A stretch of DNA of 64,000 nt from assembly GCF_000224145.3 (NCBI RefSeq), contig NC_020169.2, positions 5,001 through 69,000 of the forward strand, given 5' to 3'. Below are positions 56,701 through 64,000 of this stretch, piece by piece (position 1 is the first letter of the stretch; each line of letters starts with the position of its first letter). This stretch comes from Ciona intestinalis. Lineage: Eukaryota; Chordata; Ascidiacea; Phlebobranchia; Cionidae. The position numbers and the translations under genes were made by a program. Under the pieces are notes generated by a model that worked only from the letters and a program-made list of their open reading frames with translations, was not told the DNA's origin and searched no databases.

Positions 56701-59661
56701 GTCGACGCCGTGGCTTAGTTGTTTAGGCAGCTGCATCGTAACCAATGTGTCCCCGGCTCGCGCGATACTATTACTGGTGTGTGTGTTTTTGGGCAAGACA
56801 CTTATTGGACATTGCTCCAACCCAGTGGTCACTTATGGGTTGTCCAAATCATAAGCCATATCAAAATAAAAAATCATACACAAAGTTGAACAGTGTAGTA
56901 ACTTGTAAGCACAAGAGGATTAAAATGGTGCCAAAAATACACGTCTGACTGCGATGCGGTGTCATGGTGACACAAAGGACTTAATAGGGCTTTCTAGGTG
57001 TTGGGGTAATGGGCCAAATCCGGCCTAAATCCAAGGACCTCACTCATAAAGGAAAATAAACTTATGATGATTCCGTCGAAAGATGTCTAAATATATAGAA
57101 TTTTTTCTAAGGAACAAATATCCAACAGATCATTTCCAACTAGCTTGAACACCTGTTTTCTAACAAATTAATGTGTCAGATGGTAGAAATAAGAGATTTT
57201 GCAAAATATAATCTTCTTCCTAAAGGGTTAATTGTGTTGTGTCTTGTGTGGATGACTTTTTTTTAGTTACTGCAGACAACAGTGCTTCATTATTTAGGGC
57301 CAAATAGGCAAATACTATAGTATTTAAAATTCATAAACTCCTACTGTAACAAATTTTGATTTTTTATTTATCAGAGAATTGGCAAATACAGGAATGAATT
57401 CATTCGACATATTTTCCACACCAGATTTAGTTCAACATGTTATTCCTAGGTATGTATGTATTGAAGCTTAACACTTTGCATGTCTACCCACATAGAAGAA
57501 CATGTTTGCTATATCCTATTGTTTATCCCGGTTATAAATAATCTTAGATTCTAAATCAAAGTTTATTTTATTGGAGTGTAGTAGAGAGGAAAATGGGACA
57601 CCCACATATTGCCCAAGATTTCTAAAATCAAAAGACATGACAGTTTTTGGGTAATACCACAAATTGGTACTATCATTCCTTTATTAATTGACAACAATTC
57701 AAAAAAATAAAACACATGGAGTTATTAAGCGATTCGCACAACCGGTGAAATATTAGTGATTCTAAAACAGGCGGGTTGCCGTGCTTTCATTTGTTGCGCT
57801 CGCTAACTATAAGATAGTCAAAAATACGGAAGCAGCAAAATTTGGGGGAATTTAGTCAAAAATACTTAGTTCCAGACACAAGGAGTTACTAGTGTACAAA
57901 TCATGGAGAGAACGATGATTAAGTTATTGTAAATATTCCTTATTGCTTTTCGAGTCTTAGTAGCCACCGTCTTGAATCTTTTTCCGCTTACTGGGTTACA
58001 GAAAATGGCGAATTAGTGTATTTTTTCTACAAAGTGTTATGGACACGCCTCTTGGCACACCCACGAATTGTGTAGATAAGTAGTAATTTGTTTCGCAATA
58101 TGGCCATTAATTGCCCCATATAATATACACGTGTGTGCTCTCCTTAGTTTTCATTGGCTATTCGAGTGTTTCAATACAAACCCAAGCGCTGATAAAATTA
58201 ATGATTTAGCAATTAGGTGATTTATTGAAGGTCACAGGAGATTTTGTCCTACACCTCTTCTAAAATCCGGAGACTGCGGTTGACTGGTTGGGCACCCCTG
58301 GTTTAAACATTCTTAATTCCACTGCTATAGTTTTTAACATATTACCTACGCCCTACAATATGTTATTGTATGTAGAATTGATTTTGTTTGAGCGATAATG
58401 GGTATTGTTCGAACACCAATTGATAAATACTGTATCCTACAAATGCATATCAACTTGTAATAACAGAAAGTTGATTATACTAGTATTGATTATTATTAAA
58501 TTAAAAGAAAACCTTGTAAAGTTTGGCAATAAATACCTTTAAAGTACAAAGTTAGAGAAAGACAAAAATAAAAGTATTTATATTAATAGTATTCTGCAAC
58601 TTGTAGTTAACTAACCGACTGTGCTAGTTTCTTTGGCATGTAAACTTTCTAGATATAAATTGGAACCATATTTTTTGCTGATTTCATTCCTAATTTAAGT
58701 CATATTGACCTCTGTCTATTTTTCTCATATACGTAATTTAACTTTTCCTACAAAAACTAAAACTAACTTATCAGACAAAATCAAACTGCATGAAATATTT
58801 CCACATATTTTATTTAACTCCGATACTGGATTGATGATTTAAACTCTCAAACTACAAAATCTCGGTAGATTTAATATAATTTAGCGAGAGTTTAAAATGA
58901 GCGTGTTGTTTTTTTTCTGTCATTGAAAAAATGTAATTGTTCAACACCAAGTTTTAACTCTTGACAACAGTTACTGTAATATTTTTTATCAAATGGGTAC
59001 CCATAATTTTGCAATTTTATGAAATTATTTTTATTATATTAGGGATCTTATTTCAGTTGTTATAAATTAAGGTTAATTATAAATTATTACTCCAGGAAAT
59101 CAGCATCCCTTCAAGAAAACAGTGATTCAGCAGTAAAAGTAAGCTTTTTGATCAATTATGTTTCAACAGTGCCATAGCACAGTTCTTGTGCTTGCCTTCT
59201 AACCATAGGGTACTAGGTTAATAGCATACTGCTGCTATTTATTATAAATGTGTTTAAGAGCTTCAAAATACATCATGCCCAAACCCATTGGTCAATCCAA
59301 GTAGCTAGCCTAGCATGAAAATAACTAACCATAAAGCAGGCAAGAAGTAAGATACTACTGTATATGGTGTGCTATAGGACAACCCTTGAGATGCAGCTCC
59401 ATGAAAAGATAAATAAGTTATCCAATTTGTTTGCAATGATGAAGTTTTATGTTTAGCATTTTACTTCAACTGATGATCCAACAATAAAAACATGGGAGAT
59501 GTGGCCAAGTGTTTCTGTAGAAAGTCGTGGGATGTGGAACTAAACAAGTGTTGCCTTTAAATTTACTTAAATCTTTCTATTTGTCTGTCCAACAGTGTAT
59601 TTCTCAGCCCTTTTGCCACAACACCGAAATCTGGTTACCAACTACAGTGATTCACTTTTGA
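36316..59661 (+). CDS. 22-exon gene, ~973 residues, function not recognised
   Basis: Exons: 36316-36440, 39456-39534, 41489-41626, 41924-42028, 46976-47065, 48097-48264, 49441-49604, 49764-49866, 50754-50879, 51109-51264, 51807-51898, 52743-52868, 52960-53120, 53308-53420, 54047-54104, 54426-55079, 55488-55571, 55789-55896, 56250-56337, 57375-57449, 59096-59138, 59596-59661 (TGA). Every junction has GT-AG and a compatible phase; the exon 7-8 junction works only with an AAG acceptor at 49763. The protein starts MSFSIPKITQIYPAKH. The first ~600 residues look globular, with alpha-helical and later beta-rich stretches (IGEKVLVAGSSG, YLIAVVPSTW, GVRYLAVFDT). An acidic segment follows, then a long Ser/Gln/Asn/His-rich, probably disordered region (the 654-bp exon) and a short Cys-containing tail. 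I cannot name the family. It starts ~420 bp after cytochrome c1 on the same strand. Introns carry many repeats; the fourth (42029-46975) holds a hAT composite. The exon chain was assembled by eye, so small exons may be missing. Confidence 0.75.
36855..37110 (+). mobile_element. Foldback-arm fragment in intron 1
   Basis: 'AACATGCTAGTCACCTACATAGATGTATGCGT', the AT-rich palindromic stretch, 'ACTTTTTTATATTTAACA' and 'TAGCGCTATAACAT' follow the order of 16935-17120 in the foldback element. No termini. Confidence 0.65.
37190..37640. repeat. Dispersed repeat copy 2 (partner at 32520-33060)
   Basis: Same block order as 32520-33060, including 'TACTATTTCGTAACAAACGTGTTGCTTGG' and 'ACAATCCCTGATTTTGTGATTATCAATGTGACG' regions, with several small insertions and deletions between the copies. 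Confidence 0.6.
37652..38790 (+). mobile_element. TAGTAAAGTGAGG repeat interrupted by a hAT MITE
   Basis: TAGTAAAGTGAGGTAATAAAA through TTCTGTGGGTAAAAAGGACA, TCATTCTAGGTGGTAATTAT and, after the insert, ATTATGATTCCAGGTATTTG and GGCTGTTT-like sequence. The intact partner at 62222-62810 has the same order without the insert. The shared ~580 bp behave as one dispersed element; its start resembles TAGTAGGG termini. Confidence 0.65.
37902..38443. mobile_element. hAT MITE (CAGGGGCGTATAC family)
   Basis: Ends CAGGGGCGTATACAAGGGG and CCTGAATACGCCCCTG are inverted; the flanks AGTGTGAT and CGTGTGAT (37894-37901, 38444-38451) agree at 7 of 8 positions. The partner at 62222-62810 shows the uninterrupted site. 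The interior is inverse to part of 31681-31929 and contains C and G homopolymers. Confidence 0.8.
38949..39171 (-). mobile_element. Retroposed copy of a spliced-leader RNA with 15-bp target duplication
   Basis: Identical 15-bp repeats TATTGAAAACCACTG (38949-38963 and 39157-39171) flank a 193-bp insert. On the minus strand the insert begins G + ATTCTATTTGAATAAG, i.e. the 16-nt Ciona spliced leader (39155-39140) preceded by one G, which could be copied from an mRNA cap. It continues AGACTGACGATGCC... and ends TTATTATAAGT without a poly(A) tail. The flanking repeats and a 5' end exactly at the leader indicate reverse transcription of a mature trans-spliced RNA. The RNA's identity is unknown; CTGACGA and GGCGAAA near its 5' end recall hammerhead cores. 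It lies in intron 1 of the 22-exon gene. Confidence 0.7.
39780..39960 (-). mobile_element. SINE-related fragment (minus)
   Basis: On the minus strand: CTTGGGCAAGACACTTGACA, TCAACCCAGTGG, and the distal 'TTGGCCAAATCTGGCCTAAATTCCAG' tail. That tail also follows the complete SINE at 56700-57060, so it belongs to a longer SINE variant. Confidence 0.6.
39955..40620. mobile_element. G-tract MITE remnant and related AT-rich sequence
   Basis: A TIR-like CACCGGCGCAAATAGGGGGG, a G13 run and the AAACCCCCCCTTTG block resemble the 37902-38443 MITE. Downstream sequence shares 'TATTCAACCACGCATATTCGG' (inverted) and the 'ACCTGCAGGTTACTGAGT' region with 31930-32080. The right end is not defined. Confidence 0.45.
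41000..41335. mobile_element. Remnant of the hAT/TTAA repeat families
   Basis: 'ATCCGGACGGTGACG', 'AAAAAGGGGTGTTTCTACAATCCTG' and 'GTCATGACAGCCAAATAGCCCCACTGGTTGCATCCCTG' match internal and right-terminal sequence of the elements at 26797-28790 and 23574-25025. Confidence 0.5.
41744..41794. repeat. (CA)n(TA)n microsatellite
   Basis: About five CA units followed by roughly twenty TA units, between exons 3 and 4 of the 22-exon gene. Confidence 0.95.
43000..43261 (-). pseudogene. hAT transposase C-terminal fragment
   Basis: The minus-strand frame includes LVAPEYDFRCAVSKVMPR followed by GQLVKKN, resembling the conserved C-terminal tail of GTF2IRD2/ZBED/SCAND3-type hAT transposases (RLxxxxDLRCALSKxxPRI..LxxxKQ pattern, from family knowledge). 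Upstream residues are scrambled. Part of the 42844-46943 composite. Confidence 0.5.
43356..44035 (+). pseudogene. hAT transposase N-terminal fragment, broken
   Basis: It starts at a hAT-like terminus CAAAGGTCGGCAACCCACGG. From 43490 the translation reads LICSDIVAVNK, then a stop, FNLKLHYEAKH, RFNKLDKLKRDLEQQSSILE, more stops, CPEKRSVISNISLFARK, and in another frame QRIEKMSADVKQSLRSCAYF. This is the N-terminal BED-like region of GTF2IRD2/SCAND3-type hAT transposases. Stops and frameshifts make it inactive. It is opposite in strand to the other transposase pieces, so it belongs to a separate insertion; its right end is not found. Confidence 0.6.
44184..45660 (-). pseudogene. Spliced, frameshifted C2H2-like gene inside the hAT composite
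   Basis: Exons on the minus strand: ~45660-45270 (GTAAGT donor), 45185-44395 (TTTTTTATAG acceptor, GTAAGA donor) and 44231-44184 (ATTTTAG acceptor, TAG stop), with compatible phases. Exon 2 reads ATDKKYIACEIC, shifts frame near 45100, then continues open for 230+ codons: NVCDDSYTTVQLTEFRNLKK, HLRSKHHTEK, and FDSYEV at the donor. The Cys/His spacing suggests a zinc finger. Exon 1 changes frame near 45400. I do not recognise the family; it may be a transposon-borne gene or a captured host gene. Two frame breaks point to decay, unless they are assembly errors. Confidence 0.4.
45690..45835 (-). pseudogene. hAT transposase catalytic-region fragment
   Basis: The minus-strand frame reads KLDWVKLVGCMGAPSMLGRK then SGLVGNVKVVYPS, matching the (V/I)CTDGAPSMLG-type motif around a catalytic Asp in hAT transposases; here the expected TD is altered to M. 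It directly abuts the GC-rich rRNA-like segment. Confidence 0.6.
45990..46592 (+). pseudogene. Decayed, internally deleted 28S rRNA fragment
   Basis: Clear 28S landmarks in order on the plus strand: GGTTCTCTTTTCTTGGTAAG with GACCCTGGA (~46262), GTTGGCAAACTAGATCC (46369), GGGAAAAGGATTGGCTCTAA (46398) and GGCTGACTTAGAACTGGTAC (46573). Upstream GACGAGAAGAG...GGTGCCATGAAG resembles the preceding 28S stretch, with less certainty. Expected sequence between landmarks is shortened or diverged, and the homology stops abruptly at 46592. Composition is far GC-richer than the surroundings. It is not a functional rRNA gene. Confidence 0.65.
47324..49251. mobile_element. Two facing TTAA-type termini around exon 6
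   Basis: AGGCACATTAAACAGTAGG at 47324 and CCTACTGTTTAATGTGCCT at 49233-49251 are inverted, each with TTAA outside (47320-47323, 49252-49255). The subterminal 'CGTGAC(A/G)TCACACACCGCC' is also shared at similar depth. Either one element with ~200-bp arms contains exon 48097-48264, or two solo copies lie in opposite orientation. No target beyond TTAA is visible. Confidence 0.45.
50030..50215 (-). pseudogene. Possible LINE-like C-terminal fragment
   Basis: The minus-strand frame contains AKPSCEHCLHSSEDSVGYLL then IKCQFF, resembling the CxxC....(E/D)....HLL..C finger at the C-terminus of non-LTR retrotransposon polyproteins. There is no reverse-transcriptase domain nearby. The His is replaced, and the match is short. 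Confidence 0.25.
52600..52725 (+). mobile_element. SINE 3' fragment
   Basis: CACCCACAAAGTACCATATG, TAACTCGTAAGCCGGC, CGTTTTCTGGCCACGCGAGG and TTACATTCATTCAT tail. It ends 17 bp before the acceptor of exon 52743-52868. Confidence 0.75.
53686..53810. other. Assembly gap (125 N) in intron 14
   Basis: Run of N between exons 53308-53420 and 54047-54104; a small exon could be hidden here. Confidence 1.
54186..54350 (+). mobile_element. Short C-type TAGTAGGG element
   Basis: TAGTAGGGTGGAAGAAGATTAG at the left and AAGGTGTCCCATCTTCCCCA at the right, with the C interior AACAATGGTCTTATAGGAGTCGTG. It lies between exons 54047-54104 and 54426-55079. Confidence 0.7.
55156..55300. mobile_element. 145-bp TTAA-flanked MITE
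   Basis: CGGAGCATACCAACGAAAAAT and ATTCTTTGTTGGTATGCCTT are inverted ends with TTAA on both sides (55152-55155, 55301-55304). It is a miniature relative of 26797-28790, sharing the GCTCAAATGTAA subterminal motif. Intron 16. Confidence 0.75.
56700..57060 (+). mobile_element. Complete tRNA-headed SINE
   Basis: The head CCGTGGCTTAGTTGTTTAGG (A-box-like TGGCTTAGTTG) and GTCCCCGGCTCGCGCG (B-box-like) suggest tRNA origin. The family body follows: GGGCAAGACACTTATTGGAC, TTGCTCCAACCCAGTGG, GGGTTGTCCAAATCATAAGC. The tail is CCAAATCCGGCCTAAATCCA...CTCACTCATAAAGG. The best reference copy in the window for the 5' end. Intron 19. Confidence 0.7.
57578..58930 (+). mobile_element. TAGTAGGG composite copy with an inserted block
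   Basis: Starts GTAGTAGAGAGGAAAATGGG; B landmarks run to ~57770. An unrelated ~530-bp block ends GGTTGGGCACCCCTG (a hAT-like terminus) at ~58300. Then B end, A' (GGGTATTGTTCGAACACCAA) and A (GTATTCTGCAACTTGTAGTT, GTCATATTGACCTCTGTC) to ~58930. The right terminus is lost. Intron 20. Confidence 0.6.
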
Positions 59662-60154
59662 CTTAATTGTAAAAAATCGTTTATTTATAATCCATATAAT
59701 CCATGCTTGCACATACCGGTTTGAATTGAAATCTTGAATTGCCCCTATTAAGAGTTCAGCAGTTCAAGCTTAATATATCTAGGTTGCCGGCAAAAGGGTT
59801 AAATGCATAATATTCTGTATGCTATAATACTCAAAATGATAAACTCTTATAGTTCACCAAACTACGGACTTCTTTTCAGGTTTTAAGCAAAACCATATTG
59901 TTTATGTATGGTTACATTTTAACTAATAGTTAAAAATTAATGCTTTAAATGTGTAGTTGCTTAAATTGTTTCAAAGTGAAGTGTAGGCTAGTGTCTTTTT
60001 TATGTATAATGTAAATCTATGTTGCTTAATTTTCGCAGCTGGCTGCAGTGTGCAATCTTTAAATATGTGTACAGCCTCTGAGAGGTGTTTTGTCTCTTGG
60101 AAATTTAAACAAATAAATTGTTTACAAACCAATAAACTGTCTCCCTAAATATAC

Positions 60155-60270
60155 TTTATCATGGCGTGGCTGGAAAACGACATTCGTTACAACACGGGTG
60201 TTCTGTTTCATATACCTTGTGCCAGAGCCATGGAAATACCGCCTTGTGCCAGCTTACGAGTTACAAGTGC
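60155..60270 (-). mobile_element. SINE 3' fragment (minus)
   Basis: On the minus strand: AACTCGTAAGCTGGCACAAG, a duplicated TGGCACAAGG region, ACACCCGTGTTGTAACGAAT, CGTTTTCCAGCCACGCCATG. Lies downstream of the 22-exon gene. Confidence 0.65.
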
Positions 60271-60373
60271 CCGGCAACGTGACAAAGTGGTTAGCGCGGC
60301 TACAACCATAGATACTACAACCCAAAGGTAAAAACACCTAAGAAATGCCGAGCGCATCTCGTCAGAACCTCGG

Positions 60374-60761
60374 GCGCGATTTTATTTTTTTAAATCAGAG
60401 AGATACATTCACTTTACCAAGATCCGTTGTCCTTTTGCATTTAAAAGTTACAGATTTCCTAGCAGGACGGTTTGAACATGAGCACTTTTTGGGGTAAAAT
60501 TTGCGGTTTTCGGTAATAATGTTGACTCGATTTAAAAAATATTGTCTACGATGGGGGCGCGATTTTATTTTTTTAAATCAGAGAGATACATTCACTTTAC
60601 CAAGATCCGTTGTCCTTTTGCATTTAAAAGTTACAGATTTCCTAGCAGGACGGTTTGAACATGAGCACTTTTTGGGGTAAAATTTGCGGTTTTCGGTAAT
60701 AATGTTGACTCGATTTAAAAAATATTGTTAAGATGGGGGCGCGATTTTATTTTTTTAAATC
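60374..60761. repeat. ~182-bp satellite array running into a gap
   Basis: The GCGCGATTTTATTTTTTTAA block starts at 60374, 60557 and 60739, with near-identical 182-183-bp units between. The third unit is cut by the N run at 60762-60886, where the array may be collapsed. Confidence 0.9.
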
Positions 60762-60886
60762 NNNNNNNNNNNNNNNNNNNNNNNNNNNNNNNNNNNNNNN
60801 NNNNNNNNNNNNNNNNNNNNNNNNNNNNNNNNNNNNNNNNNNNNNNNNNNNNNNNNNNNNNNNNNNNNNNNNNNNNNNNNNNNNNN
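60762..60886. other. Assembly gap (125 N)
   Basis: Run of N inside the 182-bp satellite. Confidence 1.
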
Positions 60887-61000
60887 TTAGCAAGTAAGGT
60901 GAGGGGGAAGACTCTTCACTAGCACCATATGTTGTCTTTATTTAGGTATAATAAGCTACGGTTAAGCTGTGTTAGTGTTTATAACATATTTTTGTTAATC

Positions 61001-61133
61001 ATGTTTAAAGTAATTAATAGTTGTACAAGATTGGCAAGCTATGCAAACAAATATACCAACAAAGCTAAAGTTTTTTATAACTTCAAATGCTTGGCCAGCT
61101 TTACCAAACGAGATTATTCAAGCTCATTGGATA
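61001..61133 (+). CDS. First exon of a probable mitochondrial protein (gene continues off window)
   Basis: ATG at 61001 opens 44 codons (MFKVINSCTRLASYANKYTN..., ...FTKRDYSSSLD) and ends at a GTAAG donor after one extra base. The segment lacks acidic residues until its end, is rich in Lys, Arg, Ser and Tyr, and has an R-D-Y-S motif typical of a matrix-targeting presequence cleavage region. An upstream in-frame ATG at 60929 exists but adds a hydrophobic leader; an acceptor-like TTTATTTAG lies at 60938-60946. No second exon is evident before 64000, where repeats dominate. The mature protein is unknown. Confidence 0.45.
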
Positions 61134-61244
61134 GTAAGAAAAATATTTATTAAAATAACTTTTGTACTAGTGGAGAACCCTACCAATTATGCAATATGTT
61201 AGATTTACGGTTTGCGGTTAGTGGATAAGGGGGCATATGTACAA

Positions 61245-61312
61245 AATTTGCATATAGATAGAGATGCTCAAATGTAATCTAACGGTACCACCAAAGTTTA
61301 AAAAAACAGAAC
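61245..61312. mobile_element. TTAA-family subterminal fragment
   Basis: GAGATGCTCAAATGTAATCT and CGGTACCACCAAAGTTTAAA match, inverted, the 28700-28755 end of the 2-kb TTAA element. Termini absent. Confidence 0.5.
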
Positions 61313-61344
61313 AGCCTATGACTACCAGTATCAGTCATACATGA

Positions 61345-61480
61345 TAAAAAATAATCACCCACAAAGTAACATAGATGGTAACTTGTATGCTGGAGAGAGT
61401 TGTATAGAACGGGACACCTGTATTATAACAATTGCCGTTTTTCGGCCACACTAAGATAAAGAAAATTACATCCATTGAAT
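61345..61480 (+). mobile_element. SINE 3' fragment
   Basis: ATCACCCACAAAGTAACATA, TGGTAACTTGTATGCTGG, GCCGTTTTTCGGCCACACTA, ending AAAATTACATCCATTGAAT. Confidence 0.7.
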
Positions 61481-62221
61481 TTACTTTTAGAAAAAAAGGT
61501 CACTTAACTTTGATCGTTTCTAGTTTGTAAACTACCAAAGTAAATACCCCAAAAAATCGTATTTGGTATAATAAATGCTTCATTTTTGTGAATTTATAAA
61601 AAACATTATAATATAATATATACATATATATAATATATATATACATATCACAAAAATAAAAAGATAGACTGCGCATCTCCAATGTTGTAAAGGAGAAAGT
61701 GATACACTCTCTCTCTTTAGTGGGTCGTTCCCATTTACTATTGTAGTCACAGGAATTGAGGGTGTTTTATGTAGTTTTTCTTCGTTTTTTGACTTAATTT
61801 AAAGTTATTGGGTAAAACAACTATTTTCTAATATATATATTTTTTTAACAAACCGTCCGTTTGAAGGTTTTTATTTAAATTTATTAAATAAACAAATTGC
61901 CCAAACAAGTGGTAAACTGTAAGCGTTAACCTACCAAACAACTAGACTGGCCTAATAAACTTGAATGGTTGGTGTAGTTTATGAAATAAACAACTAAAAC
62001 TACTGTGCGCCCATCTTTTACAATGAAGCCCAACCGAAAATGGGGACGGAGTTGGCGGTCACGTGAATAGAAAAAAGAATGTATTATGGGTTTGGGCAGT
62101 TGCGCGTTCTACTCTTTTTTATTTCTGTGATATATATACACCGTCACATTTGAGCATCTATATTCGTTCACAAATTTTGTTTTTCATTTAAGGAGTCCCA
62201 GCTTTGAATTTTATTTATTTA

Positions 62222-62810
62222 TAGTAAAGTGGGGTAATGAAAAACAATGGGCTACTTGGGGTAAGAAAGGACAACCCCCCTAGCCCACTAAAAAATCATT
62301 TTATCGCAAACAGCTTTTGTGGGTAAAAAGGACAACTGTCATTCTAGGTGGTATTTATTTTTTCGGTAAAACACAAAATACTAAATCAAACAAAAAATTG
62401 ACAAAAAAAACTTTTTATGGGGTTTGCTAAACTTTTTTTGTAAGAAGGCCTTTCATGATAAATTTATTATGATTCCAGGTATTTGCTACATATTTAAGTA
62501 CCTTGCTGCTGGTATATTTTAATTTTAAATTTTACGAACATTTCATACTTTTTTCTCTTGTCTTTTTTTTCTGTTTTTGTTTTTTTACCCCAACCAATAA
62601 CCTTGTGATAAAATTAATTTTAAAGTTATGTATGTAAATTATTTTAATTCACTTAATAAATTAATTGATTTTAAAGGTAATTGAGTATCTAAAACAGATG
62701 TTTTACAGCTTTGCCCACATTTCTGATGATGTAATTTATGTTTTGGGTTAAGGCTGTTTAGTTACAGATCATTTTTATGATTATGTTGCTGAACTTAGTT
62801 TATTTTCAAA
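62222..62810 (+). mobile_element. TAGTAAAGTGGGG repeat, uninterrupted copy
   Basis: TAGTAAAGTGGGGTAATGAAA onward matches 37652-38790 in order and lacks the hAT MITE found there, so it serves as the empty-site reference. The shared region ends near GTTACAGATCATTTTTATGA...TATGTTGCTGAA. Confidence 0.65.
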
Positions 62811-63093
62811 AGCCTTTATAATTTAGTTAAATCAAGTGTAATGCTCTAGTTACTTCTTGTAAGGATGTGCTGAGGTTGTAAAAGCTCGGGTTCGCCGAGC
62901 TTCAACGAAAGCTCGGCACGAGCCCGAGCACCTATGACGTCATTAAGGAGAAAGGCATACGAAAATGCGTTCCTATTGAGTCAAAAACCGTCGCTAATCA
63001 AAATACTACAGAACACGTGGTTTGCGGTTAAAGAGACGTCTCATTTCGTAATTTTTAATAAAAAATATTTAATTAAAAAGTTTTTATAACTGT

Positions 63094-64000
63094 TGCAGCC
63101 ATTGGTGCAACCAGCGCGTTCAAAAAGGGTCTGTCATACAATAAAAAAACATCGTTATCTTATATCTTTGACGCGTTATCTTTGACGCAGATAAAAAAAC
63201 ATCGTTATCTTTGACGCGATATAAACACTTTAGATATTGGTTCTGCACATTAATATATCTGTTCTACTTTATGCGGAAAATTAGGATTAATATTACATTG
63301 TTTATACTAAATTAAAACCGATTTTTTAATAAATGAAACATTGGTGTAAGTTTTACGCATGTCCATCGTGGATAATGTAACAAATATTTAAGTCAGAATA
63401 ACTTTGATAAACCATAACGATTTGTACACCACAAACGAGATTGTTGGAAAACAATCGCATTTTATTCCTTCTATACGATTGGTAGTTTGTGGATAATTTT
63501 TGCTTCTGATGATTAGTTTAAATGCAGGTAAATCGCGATTATGTGAATTTTAATTAATGCAAATATAAGAGCGAGGAGCGACGCTATCAGTAAATTGGAA
63601 CTAGCAGAGATTGTAATATATATGATATTACTAAGTATCGTCCCTGTCGAGCTTGGACAGAAGCCAAAAAACATCGTTTGTTGGCACCGCACGAGAACCG
63701 GAGTTTCATTACGTCATTTTTCATGAGAATAAATTCACAACGATTGCTTTGTTGGTTAGGTGTGGAATGAATGCTATCGCATGCGTCTTCCTTTATATCC
63801 TACGCCGGCGCAGAGCGTGAACATGAGGCTCATACACGATGTTTTGATCTCGTGGTTGGTTAAAAGTGGGCACATTTCTCCCGATTGTTTTATTATAAAA
63901 CGTCCTAATTTATAGTTATGTTGTTATAAGACAAGTGACGTAACAATTGAATGAAACATGTTCCAATTCCTAGCGAAAGTAATATTGAATGCGACGCGTG
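63094..64000 (+). mobile_element. hAT (CAGGGGCGCAACCAG family) copy running off the window
   Basis: GCCATTGGTGCAACCAGCGCG starts the copy. Landmarks ATTGGTGTAAGTTTTACGCA, GAGCGACGCTATCAGTAAAT, ACCGCACGAGAACCGG, CATGCGTCTTCCTTTATATC and GACAAGTGACGTAACAATTG follow in order. There is a short internal tandem repeat at 63145-63215 (AAAAAACATCGTTATCTT). The right end lies beyond the window. Confidence 0.7.

Overview
The window looks like ascidian nuclear DNA, most likely Ciona (C. intestinalis/robusta type). The base composition is AT-rich and genes are split into many small exons with short introns. One stretch on the minus strand at 39140-39155 is identical to the 16-nt Ciona trans-spliced leader as I recall it from the literature. 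Much of the rest is dispersed repeats: a tRNA-headed SINE, TA-flanked elements with TAGTAGGGTGGGG termini, TTAA-flanked elements, and several hAT families with 8-bp target duplications. Seven runs of N (1815-1864, 14106-14155, 24361-24410, 27330-27447, 33825-33874, 53686-53810, 60762-60886) mark assembly gaps. Species assignment is inference.

Layout. 1-3000: A/T-tract tandem repeats and a ~78-bp minisatellite split by a transposable element. 3015-10250 (minus): a 12-exon gene for a secreted protein with a signal peptide, two trefoil domains, a ~300-residue low-complexity linker and a trypsin-like S1 protease domain. All exon phases close, predicting about 747 residues. 10.3-15 kb: upstream region, then nested repeats. 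15051-19364 (minus): a small 3-exon gene of unknown function whose second intron is filled by a repeat nest, including a 1.9-kb foldback element with ~600-bp arms and a 9-bp target duplication. 19.4-23.5 kb: mostly unannotatable sequence. 23.5-31.5 kb: nested hAT and TTAA elements. 33.3-34.5 kb: a TTAA element.

34993-35898 (plus): cytochrome c1, in a single exon. Only ~420 bp downstream on the same strand begins a 22-exon gene (36316-59661, ~973 residues, function not recognised). Its introns hold most of the repeats, including a hAT composite that carries a decayed 28S rRNA fragment and a spliced, broken minus-strand zinc-finger-like gene. Its first intron carries a short insertion, flanked by 15-bp direct repeats, that begins with the spliced-leader sequence; it reads as a retrotransposed copy of a trans-spliced RNA. 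From 60.2 kb come a SINE fragment, a 182-bp satellite, the first exon of a probable mitochondrial protein (61001) and more repeats.

The cytochrome c1 gene and the presequence exon at 61001 point to mitochondrial function, and the protease to secretion. The two unknown genes have no assigned pathway. The most notable items are the spliced-leader insertion, the trefoil-trypsin gene resolved exon by exon, the foldback element, and the transposon stratigraphy.
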